Origin: Brasenia schreberi | Taxonomy: Eukaryota > Streptophyta > Magnoliopsida > Nymphaeales > Cabombaceae | Length of the DNA: 64,000 bases | NCBI GenBank assembly: GCA_036023115.1 | Contig: JAYKKT010000048.1 | Span: 3,620,001-3,684,000 of the forward strand | Reading direction: 5' to 3' | Translations under genes and position numbers: made by a program | In this document: positions 34,167 to 48,780 of the stretch, piece after piece | Layout: the number at the start of each line of letters is the position of its first letter | Numbering within the stretch: the first letter of the stretch is position 1 | The notes under the pieces: model-generated | Told to the model about the DNA's origin: nothing | The model's database searches: none | Seen by the model: the letters and a program-made list of their open reading frames with translations, nothing else

Positions 34167-34358
34167 CGATCGGGATATGTAAAGAGTCGATTCCTGGAAT
34201 GCATATCGAGTATGTGGATATCGAGCCGCTTCCCTTCTTGAATACTGATCTCGAACTGGACAAGAAGTTCCCGCCCGAGGTGGAGAGTTTTAGGAAGAAG
34301 ATATTGGAAGCAGATAGCATTCTTTTTGCTTCCCCTGAGTACAATTACTCTGTTACAG
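34167..34358 (+). CDS. NQR: NAD(P)H:quinone / FMN reductase, exon 2
   Basis: The acceptor gggtag precedes 34167. Exon 1 leaves one base (G), which joins CG to make Ala, giving LIRAAIGICKES across the splice. The exon encodes residues 71-134: GMHIEYVDIEPLPFLNTDLE, then an acidic/basic linker, LEADSILFASPEYNYSVT. SPEYN is the conserved flavin-binding loop after the third strand. It ends in phase 1 at donor GT 34359. The 82-bp first intron is short, in sharp contrast with the second. Confidence 0.92.
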
Positions 34359-36366
34359 GTATGCTCGTATCTTGATTTCGATTTGCTTGTGACTTTTTAG
34401 TTGTCTTTATGCGACGAAGAAGCCGTTGATTTTAGTGGTCACCGTTTCCTTGTGCCGCTCTTTCTCTTTCCTAGTGGCAATCTAGGTTCATTTTTTTCGA
34501 CTGGTGATGATATCTCTTGTATAAACTCCCATTTTGATCAACAAGATGGAATTGATGTTAATAGCAGGGCATCTTTACCTTCTTTCTTCTTGCCGGGTCA
34601 GTTACACTGTTCAGGAGTTAGAAAGCATAAAATTGTTACTGTTCAACAAAAGACTAGTGATAAAAATAGTGAGATCTCCATCTTGAATTTATGAAGGATT
34701 CGGGTCTTTATTTACTTTGATAATTCGGCAATTTCCCTCCTAGTGCCTTCCCTCCACAAGCTTATGTGGAAGCTGATCCTCTCTTTGCTACCAACTTATG
34801 ACGGAGGTACCGGTAGGGCTTCCATGAACTTGATTATGAAGGAGATTCTGAGAAGGGATCTTCCACTAAGGGGGCCTCAGTCTTTGTTGTGGTGCTGCTG
34901 CTCCTTGTTTTTTGTGATCGTTCATATAGTCAGATGTGCAATCACAATGACAAGCATTTTCCTTATCATATTTTTACAAGCAAGGTATGAATGATGAGAT
35001 GAGTGTTTTGTTCTAGAGAGCTATTGAATAGACGCAAGCTGTTTCCCAACTCCTACTCGATGAATTTGCTTCACTATTTCCTTCATTCACCTTGCGATCT
35101 GTTCTCCACGGTAATGCCTGATGTCCTTGCCTTTCATGCCATATGTAGGGATAGGTATACATATTTAGGACGAGGGTCAGCTCTTGGAGATATATACCTA
35201 CTCTACATGCATCGGGACTTAGGGCTACTGTCTGTGGGTGCGCTAGGCAGATGAATGCACACCTTTCTTCATGCATGGCAAGTGGTGGGAATTGTCTCCT
35301 AGCAAGACCACTATTGGACAATGCTTGGCCTTTATGGAAGCATGGTGTTATTTTAGTCACCATGACCTCTCTTGAAGGAGGGCAACAGGGGTGACCTATA
35401 GCCAATTCACCTGAAGGTGGGATATGCAATAGGCTGGTGAAGAGGCAGGTGGTTCAATCATCAATTGGATCAGGTTGGGAACTTGGGGGATCTTTCTTGT
35501 ATTTCACCCCCTTTTCCCCCCTTTCTTTCTTGGCGTCTAGCAATGAAACTACCCTGCTTGTATAATGCATTTTATCCAAGGAATATTGCTCTTGTTAGGT
35601 GGATAGTCTTGGCTCTTCTTTCCTTTGGGAACACTCAATTTATGTGAGTCAAACTTGAATTTTCCTTGAAGTCGACTACTTGAGTTTCACACTTGTTGGT
35701 CATAGCTTAGCCAAATCTTTGTAGTCCTTGTTCTCCGATGATTGGCTCAATCTTAGTGTTGATAGTCAATGTTGGCGTTTGATCGTTTCTTGAGATGGAT
35801 GTTGACTGGTGTCATGCTCTTGATAACCATGATGGATGCGATTTGATGTGATTGGTTAGAGCATCATGGGGCTGCCCCCCAGGATGTGGACACTCTAAAT
35901 GAGGTTGCCTCATCATTATTTCAAGCCTATCGAGCATGCTGTTTTGAATGATGACCCTTCAATGTCATCTTTTTATAACCCTTGAGCGCTTCATCCTTCT
36001 CATCTTTTATAATATTTAGATTGAAACCCTATCATCATTAAAGAAGCATATCCAAATGTAACAAGCATAACATTATTAATAAAAGCATAACTTTATATCT
36101 TCTTCTTCATCCTTGGCATGATTGTGCATTACAATACTAGCCCTTCCTTTTTAGTATCTCTTGTCGTTCTTGCTCCACTGCATAAATTATGGTGGTTTTT
36201 ATTGATGGTGGCACAACTAATGAGGCGTGAATACAATCCTGTCTTGTCTTGTTGAGATGATGCTTGATTGGGAGACTCCACCATAAAGAACATAACCACA
36301 GTAGCTCTATATGAGAACTAATATATTTTGTTCAAGAATGGTGCAATAGTCCTAGATGTTTGTGAT

Positions 36367-36735
36367 ACAAAATGAAGATGTTGAGATGGACGAGTGGTTA
36401 CACAAACAAAAACTATATACATAATGAGGTTATCATAAACAAATTGAGAGTAATATCAATAGATAATAAAATGAGGGAAAATCATTTAAGATAGTTTGGA
36501 CACGTAGAAAAACGATCAAAAGAAGTTCTGGTAAAAGGATATGATGAACTAGATTGTGAAAATGTTAAAAGATGAAAAAGAATACAAAACTATTAAAGAA
36601 AACAATAAAGAATGATCTAGCATATGTTGAGTTAACTATTAGCATGGCCCATGATCGGGCTCTATAGAAACAAAGAATTCATATAACTGACTCCATCTAG
36701 TATGGGGAAAGTTTTAGTTGTTGTTGTTGTATTAC
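36367..36735 (+). mobile_element. LINE copy I (RTE type), 3' fragment
   Basis: Starts at atgaagatgttgagatggac (MKMLRW motif region), includes the RLRWFGH-like block with many stops, and ends tctagtatggggaaagtttt plus (TTG)n. About 370 bp, heavily mutated, without clear target duplication. Confidence 0.82.
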
Positions 36736-37017
36736 TTGATTCCTAGAGTCTGCATTTATCGAAAGATGATCCATGCCAAGATGACGTGCTTATTCATATA
36801 GTTTGACCTGCAGAGTGTCACAAACTGAGGATATTATGGTCATAGGATGTCTCTTCTCATTTAATGAATTCAACATGCCTTCCACCAACATGGATTTTTA
36901 ACTCTAGGATATGATTTATACATTTGAATTTTGGTTTCTCCTTATGGTTTTGTGTTTCTAGCTTATCAAGCAAAACCAAAGTTTTCACAAAAAACTAGAA
37001 TTTGCCAAATGCAGTGA

Positions 37018-40000
37018 AACCATGAATTATATAAATTATGAGCATTGTGTTGGGGCGTCCCCTCTTAGCGACGTACTATAGAACCCGAATGCACTGAAAA
37101 GTAAGCAAGGGCCTCTACATTTTCAATCAGATGTAGTGAACCAATTACAGAGAGGGTTCCCATATCATTTACGAGTGTGGGTAAAGAAGTTAGTCCTGCT
37201 ACATTGTCCCCAAATGTAGTGAACAAATTGCAGGAGGGTCTTCGCATTTTCAGCATGGACGGATGCGAGGGTAAATAAGCTAGTTCTAGATAATAAGATT
37301 CGTATTGGTTCTTGGAATATAGGAACATTGTCCGGTAAGCTAATAGAGGTGGTAGATACTATGATTCAAAGAAAGATTCATATCCAATGTTTACAAGGGA
37401 CACAATGGGTTGGAGAAAAGCAAAGGAGATTTTGGATACTTGTTTTAAATTATGGTCCTCAAGAAAGAAAAAGGCTCGAAACGGAGTTGGTATTATCATA
37501 AATAAAGATTTAAAGGATAGTGTAATAGACATACAATGATATGGTGATCGAATCATGACGTTGAAATTAGTACTAGGAGCAGAGGTTTTGAATATAGTTT
37601 GTGCTTACGCACCCCAACTATATCTAGAAGATAGTATAAAGAGGGCTTTTTGGGAAGAGTTAGATAAGGTGATTCAAGAATTTTTCAAAGAGAGATGATT
37701 TGTTTAGGAGACTTAAATGGACATGTCGGTAAGGAGGCATTATGGTATCAAGGTATTCATAGAAACTTTGGTTTTGGAGATGTAAATGAGGAAAGTAGGG
37801 AGATTTTAAATTTTGCTATAGTATTTGATCTCTTTATAGTTAACACAATCTTCAAAAAATGAGATGAACGTTTAATTACTTATAAGAGTGGCTTATGACA
37901 AACATAAATTGATTATTTTGTTTGTAAGAAAAAAGATAGATCGTGTTGTAAAGATTGCAAGGTAATTCCAAGAGAAAGCTTAACAACCCAATATCGATTT
38001 TTAGTTATGGATTTACAGGTAAAAAAGTGAACAAAGAAGAAAAGAGTACATCTAACTATTCAAACTAAATGGTGGAACCTGAAAAGTGAGAAAGAAGATA
38101 TATTTAAACATAAATTCCTTCAAGGAGATGCTTGAAATTATGTTGGTATACCTTGTGATATGTGGAACAATATGACTATACATATTAGGAAAGTGGCGAA
38201 AGATGTGTTAAGTGACTCTAATGGAGGTGCACTGATACATAAAGAAGCTTCTTGGTAGAGTGAAGTGGTGTAAGATAAATTCTTGGCAAAAGGGCATGTT
38301 ACAAATTACATTATGCTAAGAAAGCTAGTTAAACTTTAGAGACTTATAAAAAAGTAAAGAAAGAGGCAAAAAAGGCATTAGTGAAACAAAAACTAAAATT
38401 TTGAAGGATTTATATAAAAAACTCAAGTCAAAAGATGGTGAAAGAGAAATTTTTAGGATAGCTAGTGCTAGAGATAAGAAAACTAAAAATCTTAATTTTG
38501 TTAGATGCATAAAAAACGAGAATGAGAAAATTTTAGTGGCAAATGATGATATAAAAATTGATGGAAAAGTATTTTTATAAGTTTTTTAATAAAAATAAAG
38601 ATGTTAGTATTAGCTTAAGAGAGTTAGCCAAATCAAAAAAGTATATAAACCACAATTTCTTCTGACGTATTCAAAAGAATGAAGTAAAAAAAAACTCTTA
38701 AACATATGAAGGGTGGTAAATCTTAAGACCAGATAATATTCCTATATAAGTTTAGAAAATCCTAGGAGAGACCGGAATCACTTAGCTCAAAAGACTATTT
38801 AATGAAATATGGAGAAACTAAAAGATGCTCAAGAAACAGAAAACGAGTACACTTGTACCCATGTATAAGAACAAGGGAGACATTCATAATTGTGCGAATT
38901 ATCGAGGTATCAAGTTAATGAGCCATACCATGAAATTATAGGAAATAATTATCAAATGTAGGTTAAGACAAGTATCAGTACAATATAGAACCAATTTGGA
39001 TTCATACCAGGCAGATCTACTTTTGAAGTGATTCACCTTTTGAGACGTCTTATGGAACATTTTAGAGCAAAAAGGAAAGACCTTTACATGATATTTATTG
39101 ATCTAGAAAAAGCTTACGATAGGATACCGATGTAGGTTATTTGGAGAACCTTGAAAAAAAGCGGTATCCCATTGACATACATTAACCTTATAAGAGACAT
39201 GTACGATGGTGCAAAAACATGTGTGAGGACTCATGAAGGAACGACAAACTTCTTTGAAGTTAATATTGGGTTAATCAAGGATCAACTTTAAGTCCATACT
39301 TATTTATAATGGTGATTGATGAGTTAACAAAACATATTCAAGATGAAATACCTTGGTGTATGTTATTTGCATATGACATTATGTTAGTGGAAGAGTCTAA
39401 GGAAAAAGTTAATAGAAAATTGAAACTATAGAGAGAAACATTAGAAAGTAAAGGCTTATGACTTGGTAGAACAAAGACAGAATATATGCAATGTAAGTTT
39501 GATCATTTGGTTACTTCGGAGGATATAAAAATTAAAATTGGCACACATTGCATGGCCCAAAAGGAAAGTTTTAAATACCTAAAGTCAATTTTTGAGAGTG
39601 ATGGAAGAAATGATAGATATGTTACACATAGAATTAATACAGATTGGTTAAAATGGAGAAAAGCATTAGATATTCTTTGTGAAAAGAAGATACTACTAAA
39701 GTTAAAAGATAAATATTATAGAGCAACAATTAGACCTACCATGGTTTATAGTTATGAGTGTTGGGCAGTTAATCATCAACATGTACAAAAGATGTTGGTG
39801 ACACAAATAAAGATGTTGAGATGGATATGAAAAATTAGATTTTAAAAGTATTAAAAGAAGTAGAAGACGGCTACAAAAGTGTTAGAAAGAAATAATAAAT
39901 AATAATCTAGCTTATGTTTAGTTAATTGTTAATATGGAACATGATAGGGCTCTATGGAAACAAATAATCCATGTAACCGACCCTGTCTAGTATGGGAAAG

Positions 40001-40033
40001 GGATTGGTTGTTGTTGTTGTTGTTGTTGTTGTT
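37018..40033 (+). mobile_element. LINE copy H (RTE type), near full length
   Basis: The leader starts at about 37018 (single unit, no 134-bp tandem). An ATG follows at about 37255 (MDGCEG, then stop), with endonuclease motifs IRIGSWNIGTLSGK and CLQGTQW (the catalytic LQET Glu replaced by Gly). Next are the Lys-rich linker at 38280-38530, RT with [12 protein letters not shown] near 39100, a catalytic box reading FAYD at 39368, an open 114-codon C-terminal piece (39486-39830), and a (TTG)n tail at 40008-40033. It is about 3.0 kb. Together with copies F and G it defines the order leader, APE endonuclease, RT and (TTG)n. Multiple stops and frameshifts make it inactive. Confidence 0.9.
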
Positions 40034-40611
40034 TGTATTTGAGGGTGTTTTGGAACCTTTGCATTCTGTTCTGCCATACTCTTTCTTGCTAAGCTTTATG
40101 CTAGACAGTTACATCCTTGGCAAAGACTGCTCAGGGAACTTTTTCAATTCATAAATGCAATGAAGAATGCTTAGCTCAAGTTGGGTAGGTTGCCCACTCT
40201 TTATTGATTCTTAATCATGACCTGGATTTCACTCACCTACTCGTTCTCTGGTATTCCATCAACTACTGTGAATCACCTACTCCATTGACATAATACGATT
40301 AACTTTTCTCTTATTCAAGGCATTGTATAGTGATAAATGCATGTGGAGCATTCACAAATTGCTCTTATTTATTTATCCATCTTTCTCTGCAGGAGTCATT
40401 GTTTGAGAATAGGTATTTGAATATAGGTGGTTGTTACATGGTAATTTGTTGTGCTTCACGTTATTTTCCCTTTCGTGTTATTTCCGGGTATTTCCTTTCT
40501 ATGCATATTGATAAGCTTATTGCACAGTAGATTGAGCTGATTCTGTTTAATTGATACAGAACAGAAACAGAATATCCGAGTACTGATGGTTCTTTTTCTT
40601 TTAAACATTAG

Positions 40612-40910
40612 CTCCATTAAAAAATGCCATTGATTGGGCGTCCAGAGCTCCCAATATGTGGGCAGATAAGCCTGCTGCAATCATCAGTGCAGGTGGCGGC
40701 CTAGGTGGTGCTCGATCACAGTACCATCTCCGTCAAATTGGAGTTTTCCTTGATCTTCATTTTATCAACAAGCCCGAGCTTCAAGTTAGAGCGTTTGAGT
40801 CTCCCAGAAAGTTCGATGAGAATGGCGATTTAATTGATGATGATGTACGGGAAAAGTTAAAGAAGCTTCTCTCATCACTCCAAGCATTTTCTTTAAGGCT
40901 TAAAGGTTAA
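40612..40910 (+). CDS. NQR: NAD(P)H:quinone / FMN reductase, exon 3 (terminal)
   Basis: It continues the phase-1 codon to Ala and encodes PLKNAIDWASRAPNMWADKP, then AAIISAGGGLGGARSQYHLR and QIGVFLDLHFINKPE, ending SLQAFSLRLKG and a TAA at 40908-40910. SPEYN(exon 2)-YSVTAPLKNAIDW and the G-rich GGGLGG-R-Q loop are the flavin and nicotinamide contact segments of the family. No stop, frameshift or missing key residue is seen over the whole 233-aa protein, so the gene looks functional despite the 6.25-kb intron. Confidence 0.95.
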
Positions 40911-41536
40911 CTTTTCAACATAGGTGGCGATTGGTCCCAGAATTTGATAAAGACAGCAGGGGACAAAAGATTATCACCTATTGAATTTTTTTTTGTCATC
41001 TTTGCTGTTTGAATCCTTTAGCTGGTTGGGCATGGATGTCATATTTGACTGCTGCCATATCTCCGTGTGGTATCAGATGGTTGATGAGACCTTTTAGCTG
41101 CATGCGTTAACTTGATATCCCAAATGTGTGTGTCATAATATGTGCTTTCTGTAAGCCAGTCTCTTATCCCATAATAACGGGTGCTATCTCCAAAACTCGT
41201 CTTCAATTCGGATTGCGGGCTGCAAATAGCCTGAAGCCAGGACAGGTAGTTGCCGGTCAGCTGTAAGTGATGAATTCAGGTTTAGGTTAGACAGGCACCC
41301 TGCCAGATGTAGACTGGGGTGTTGAATTCATGACCACCCGTAGCAAAGTGAGTGCATGGTGCCCCCTTTCTGTGGTGTCAGGTGTTATTAGTGATATGGA
41401 GAAAGCGCAAGCTTTAGTTCCTATTAATTGCCTCTTAAGGGGTTGGGGACAACCCAACTTGAACATTGATGATGGGATTTGACTATCTTATTTGCAGGTA
41501 GTTAGCATTCATGGGATTGATCATTAGCCACATAAA

Positions 41537-41607
<71 letters not shown>

Positions 41608-42949
41608 CGCTTGTGGATAATGTGCAATGACGTGCACAAGTGGGTAGGAAAGAGTAAATCAGACTCCACATCTCCAGCAACTTAGACTGATCTTCGATGG
41701 TCGTACAATTGCACTTCATCTACTCTATCACAACATATTTGATAAATGACCCCTGAAGACCATCTGATGTTATAGATAATGTCAGTTTTCCAGTCACCAT
41801 CACCTTAATATATCTACTGGCCTCTTTGCACCATGAGTCTTCTTCAACATTTCATTTTAAGAAAGATTTCCAATAAAACGATACAACGATACTTCAACCT
41901 AATGTGTTTTTTTCTCCATCATGAAACAGTGGATTCTTTCCAGGTGAATGTTACTTTATCACTAAAAAGTCTGATGGAATCTGCGCTATTCATAACTCCT
42001 CCAACAAACCCTTTAACGAGATCATCTCCTTGCAAGCTTCAGCGTAGAAAGTTGCTGCCTCCTAAAGTATAAATATATCTATTTGTGCTTCTATCCATAT
42101 CAACGTTAGTCTGCGACAACGAAACTTTGATAAATATATCTATTTGTGGCCATAGCCAATGAGGACCTACTCACCACCCGATGACTCAATCATAGTTGAG
42201 TCAACTGTGACTGTCGACCACTTTGCAGTTTCTACAACAATCTACTAATGTACTCTAGCCACTTCTATCACTAAGCTTGGTACCTACGGCTTCGCCTCTC
42301 ATAGTTATACTATTTGATACTTTAACTTGGTTGAAGGACCACTAGATTGCTAGAGATTTGTTTGGGACAAGAAAATATTAAAAACTCAACCCTTTGATTT
42401 ACAACCATATCATTGAAAAAAGTATCAATCTTAGTGTCAAGATGCTCGTATTGAAGAGATCTAAAAAGCCCAGTTCTCTAATTTTACGAATGCTTCTAGA
42501 ATGTTAAAAAATGATAGAAAAAGCACAATATCTTAAAATCCATAATTCACCGATTTTACATTGTCTACCACGTGCTAAGCCTTAAATCCTCTACTAGGGT
42601 TTGCATGTGGCTCCTCCAATACTCCTAATGGGGTTAAATAAAAACAAAACTCAAATTTTACAAAAGAAATCTTTTGCTTATTCAATTTAAGGCTTTTCCT
42701 TTTTTTATTTTCTTTTATTTCCCTATTCTTTGAATGTCAAATGTGAGTCTGGATTTGATCTTGATCTGATGATACAATTTTTTTCTATTCTCTTATTAAT
42801 TGATTTATGTATTGTATTCCATTCTCCCCATGCTTGGGAACAAATGATTGGTTCATTTTATAAAGATTTTGGTTTATTCATAATGAGAAAATAATATCTG
42901 ATCTCGTTTCTACTTTTCCGATCATTTTAGATACAATTTTGAAATATTG
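40911..42949. other. NQR 3' UTR and intergenic sequence
   Basis: The 3' UTR should occupy the first few hundred bases. A (TA)n run lies at 41541-41602. Nothing else is supported. Confidence 0.45.
41541..41602. repeat. (TA)n microsatellite
   Basis: About 31 uninterrupted units. It generates an artificial Ile-Tyr open frame. Confidence 0.97.
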
Positions 42950-44600
42950 GATGTTTCATTATTTAAATCATATATTTCCTTTACTTGTAGTGATTTATCA
43001 TTTACTGAAAAAAGGTTCTCTTTACATCTAATTGCTTTAGATATAGATGTTCAATGTTCTTTATGCCTAACATAAGTTTTATGATAGTTACATTTAATGT
43101 AAGTATAGTCAATACCTTCATTTTACTCAAAGCCATTCACAACCAATCTAGCTTTATATCTTTCACTTCTATATGCCTCCTCCTTTATCCTTTGAACAAC
43201 TAAATCAACATCTAAGTTTTATTTTTCTACAGTGAGCTCATCTCTTTTCTCAAAGCCACTGTCATTGGATAGGATCCTCAACTTTGATGTCTTAAAGCAT
43301 TTTGGTTCACCCACCAATTAATAAGAAGAAGTTTTGAGAAGGAGAAGACCTTATTGGTAGTCCTATTTCTTTGTTTGACTCCTAACTTGTGGAGGTGTAG
43401 AGGGCATGGGTTTTAACTATATTGCACTTTATTTAGAAATATCTTCTTCAAGCACATCACCTAATTCAATGTGAGCTCTTTCTTTCCTTTACACTTATAT
43501 TCTGCAAAACATCTATCTTTATCTATAGCTTTCTCATTGATATCATGTTCTTTCTTTTATAATTTTCTTATTTTTACTGTCCTAAAGTTGATAATTAAAT
43601 TTGTTTAAACCATATCCGCAGAAGAATTACCTAATAGATTTAGAATTCAATCCCTATGATCAACACCATATATAGAAGAGACACTACTAAATACCTTCGT
43701 TTGAGATAAGTTTACCTCCTTTCTCGTCATTTCCTCCTCTGGTATCTTATAATTAGAGGAACAAATACTTCACAATTGATTATATTATAGTATTTATGGC
43801 ATCAACCCAAAACACTATAGATAGACCAACATAGATGATTCACATGCCCCTAACATGCTCATTCAACATTTTGCTCATCCACTTTGCAACATCATTTTGT
43901 TGTGGTGATCTTGGCACCATCTTCTCCATTTGAACCCATGGTCTTTACAAAACTCCTTCAACTCCTTGCGTCATATTCTTCTCCATTGTAATATCTTACG
44001 TACCCAATCTTTACACTTACATGTCTCTACCTACATTATCCATTTCTTGAAGGTATAAAATATATCATATTCGTGCTTCATGAAACAAACATATGAAGGT
44101 AACGTAGTATAAGGAGCTCTAAAGGATGGAACTAGAGCAGGTTCCCATACATCAATTTGCAGAGGTTTCAGGTTCACAAAGACCAATTTTACAAAGAATA
44201 ACTTTCTTATGTTTTCTGAGGATATTGCCTGTGAAAATTTTAATTTCTTCAGTATTCAAACATAGTAGCTTCCTTCTTCTGCAACACTTTCATCCTCTTT
44301 TCGTTCATGAACTAAGTCTGCAATGCCAAATAGTCGAAGCAACCCAAGTCTCAACAACAAAAGCAAGTCTTTAGCGTTCATTGTCATATACAAAGGCCTT
44401 ATTAATTGCCATGTACGATAACCGTAATACCTTTTATAGCCTTCCAAGAGCCACCCACAAAAACAGTAAATTAACCCTTGTAATCAACTTGTTCCATCGA
44501 GATAACATTTCTTTTCAACTTCAACATTTTATATACTCCATTTAACTTCTATATAGTCCCATCATCCGTCATGATTTTTATATTCCCACTACATATTATA
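42950..44600 (-). mobile_element. Copia-3 remnant, strongly decayed
   Basis: On the - strand, about 44450-44570 reads DGTI-KLNGVYKMLKLKRNVI, then SMEQVDYKG, the gag-preintegrase block (family: DGT...L..V...P.LKRNLISL..LD..G). About 43840-43910 reads QQNDVAKWMSKMLNEHVRGM, the integrase QQNGVAERKN block. About 43100-43180 reads RYKARLVVNGFE followed by EGIDYTYI (RT N terminus), and near 43010 [11 protein letters not shown] (RT). The order is correct for one - strand Copia element. Edges and LTRs were not located. Confidence 0.72.
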
Positions 44601-44858
44601 GAAATTTTGATTTAAAATGATAATTTAGTTGTTGTTTTATTGAGTAACATCAATAAAAGAAACCAATATAATCTTTACAACCATTTCCTACAAGAAGGTG
44701 ATTTCTCATCAATCGATATAATCTTCATATAATTAAGACAGTTATTGTGGCAGCAACTATATTATGATAATGCACAATAATATCACGCACACAACAATGT
44801 TACATATATATGGAAGATAGATATAAATACGAACCCAAGACAATATGTGTACATGCAC

Positions 44859-47098
<2,240 letters not shown>

Positions 47099-48780
47099 TC
47101 TCCCACACACACATGCCGCATTGTCTCAATATTAACGAATTGTTTCATCTGCACCAAAGATCATACGTAGGCCGTGCGATATGCAAGCATAATGCTAGAA
47201 CACAATTGCTACGACACTTAAGCATTGCAACTCTCTATCAGACAGAAAACATTGTATCTTGTTTACTGAGATTGATTGTCACATCACCTCGAGTAATTCC
47301 AGTCCCTCAAACCTCAAGGTCTCATTAGGGCTATTACTTTATAACATATTCACATTTATGATCTTCTCATGCATAACAAGAAAACATAATTTGCCCACCA
47401 GTGAATATTTATAAATTTGTCACCGTAAAATAATCTTTCTTTTTCCATTGAAAAATCTTAACCTGAATTTGCTGCTTTCCCAGACATGCTCTATACAACG
47501 AATAAATCATGACCATAGGTTTTCATGCCCAAAAAGTAGCAGGGACACATCTCAAGGTCTACTCAAAAGTCTTTAGGGCAAAAAAGGTCTCACATAGTAG
47601 AGAAGCGAAGACCATTCTCGTACTACCTTTTTGTTGCATAGCCACTCTCAACATTGCACACACTTTAGTTATCATATCCTTGACGCCTAACTTGAGTTCA
47701 TCTTTATGAACTTTGTTTCGCCACAAGTAGGTTGAGTAAATAATTCAATTACTTACTTCGATCATTTTATACCTTCGATAATCTCATCTTTACCTGATAT
47801 GTCGTCAAGGTGATATTACGTTTTAGATATGTCTCCAAGAAATTGCTCCCATGTAATTTTGAATGTAAAACTGTCTCATTTCCATTTAAACAAAGGAATG
47901 GGGCGATTGCCATGTGAAGGCCAATCTCAACCTACCAACATGCTTTTATTCACTACCCATGAGCAACCAAACTGTATGTACAATGCAATGTCCTGATAAT
48001 AGTCATGGAATCGTTACTTAATTCATTCATCACAGCAAGAGATACAGTCACGTTCATCCATAAGTACATCATGTCCTTTTCAGTCCCAAAGACATAATAT
48101 ATCCTTGAAAAGAATCTCTTATTTAAGGCTTAACGAAAGCATATGCAGGCATAAAAATGGCACAATGTCCCTTATGAGATATGCTTACCCATGTTAAGAT
48201 ATTTGGGATCCTTTGTGAAAGCAATAGTAGCTTGGCTATCACAATGAATAGTAGATTTCCGCTGTCACAAGCATAGTGTACATTAGACTACCATTAACAC
48301 TACCAAAAGGCTTCTTAACCATTTCAGATTTTTTATCAAGAGTTCTTGGCCACATTCTTTGACTTACGACGGTTCATTTTACCATAGGAGTACTGGCAAT
48401 GCTATACCTTTTTATAAACAATTGATCTAGATTCTTTTTCGAATGCAAGATTCTTGTGATAAAACCAAAAGCTTGCTCCATCTATCTCTTATGATTTTGA
48501 CCCCTAAGATAAAATCCGCTTTCCCATAATTTTCATATAAAATTTGAAGAGAGCCAACTTTTGATATTTTTTAATACGATAATGTCATTGAATGCAAATA
48601 ATATATCATCAACATCTAATGATAATATTATAAAAAGTTTCTTAACACTCATTACACAGACACAATTGTTTCTATATATCATCTCAAACCTATATAAATT
48701 GATAAGTTCATCAAACTTTAAGTTTCATTTTTGTATTTCTACGATTGTTTACAATAATCCTTTGTTGCTAGGGATCTGAG
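47099..48780 (-). mobile_element. Copia-4 internal 3' portion (RT to RNase H)
   Basis: On the - strand, 48195-48255 reads IHCDSQATIAFTKDPKYLN, the RNase H block with its catalytic Asp (family CDSQSAI.LAKNP). 48570-48620 reads DVDDILFAFNDII, the RT catalytic box with YVDD changed to DVDD. Integrase, protease, gag and the 5' LTR are absent. Many stops. Confidence 0.75.

Larger units (their letters stand above)
34359..40611 (+). other. Second NQR intron (6.25 kb) with two LINE insertions
   Basis: The donor gtatgc at 34359 and the acceptor acattag ending at 40611 join phase-1 exons. 34359-36366 has no recognised element and no supported coding region. A LINE 3' fragment (36367-36735) and a near full-length LINE (37018-40033) follow. 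40034-40611 is plain intron. Confidence 0.85.

Noticed and set aside
35013..35429. 138-codon open frame on the - strand inside the NQR intron
   Set aside because: No family motif, opposite strand, and composition like the surrounding intron.
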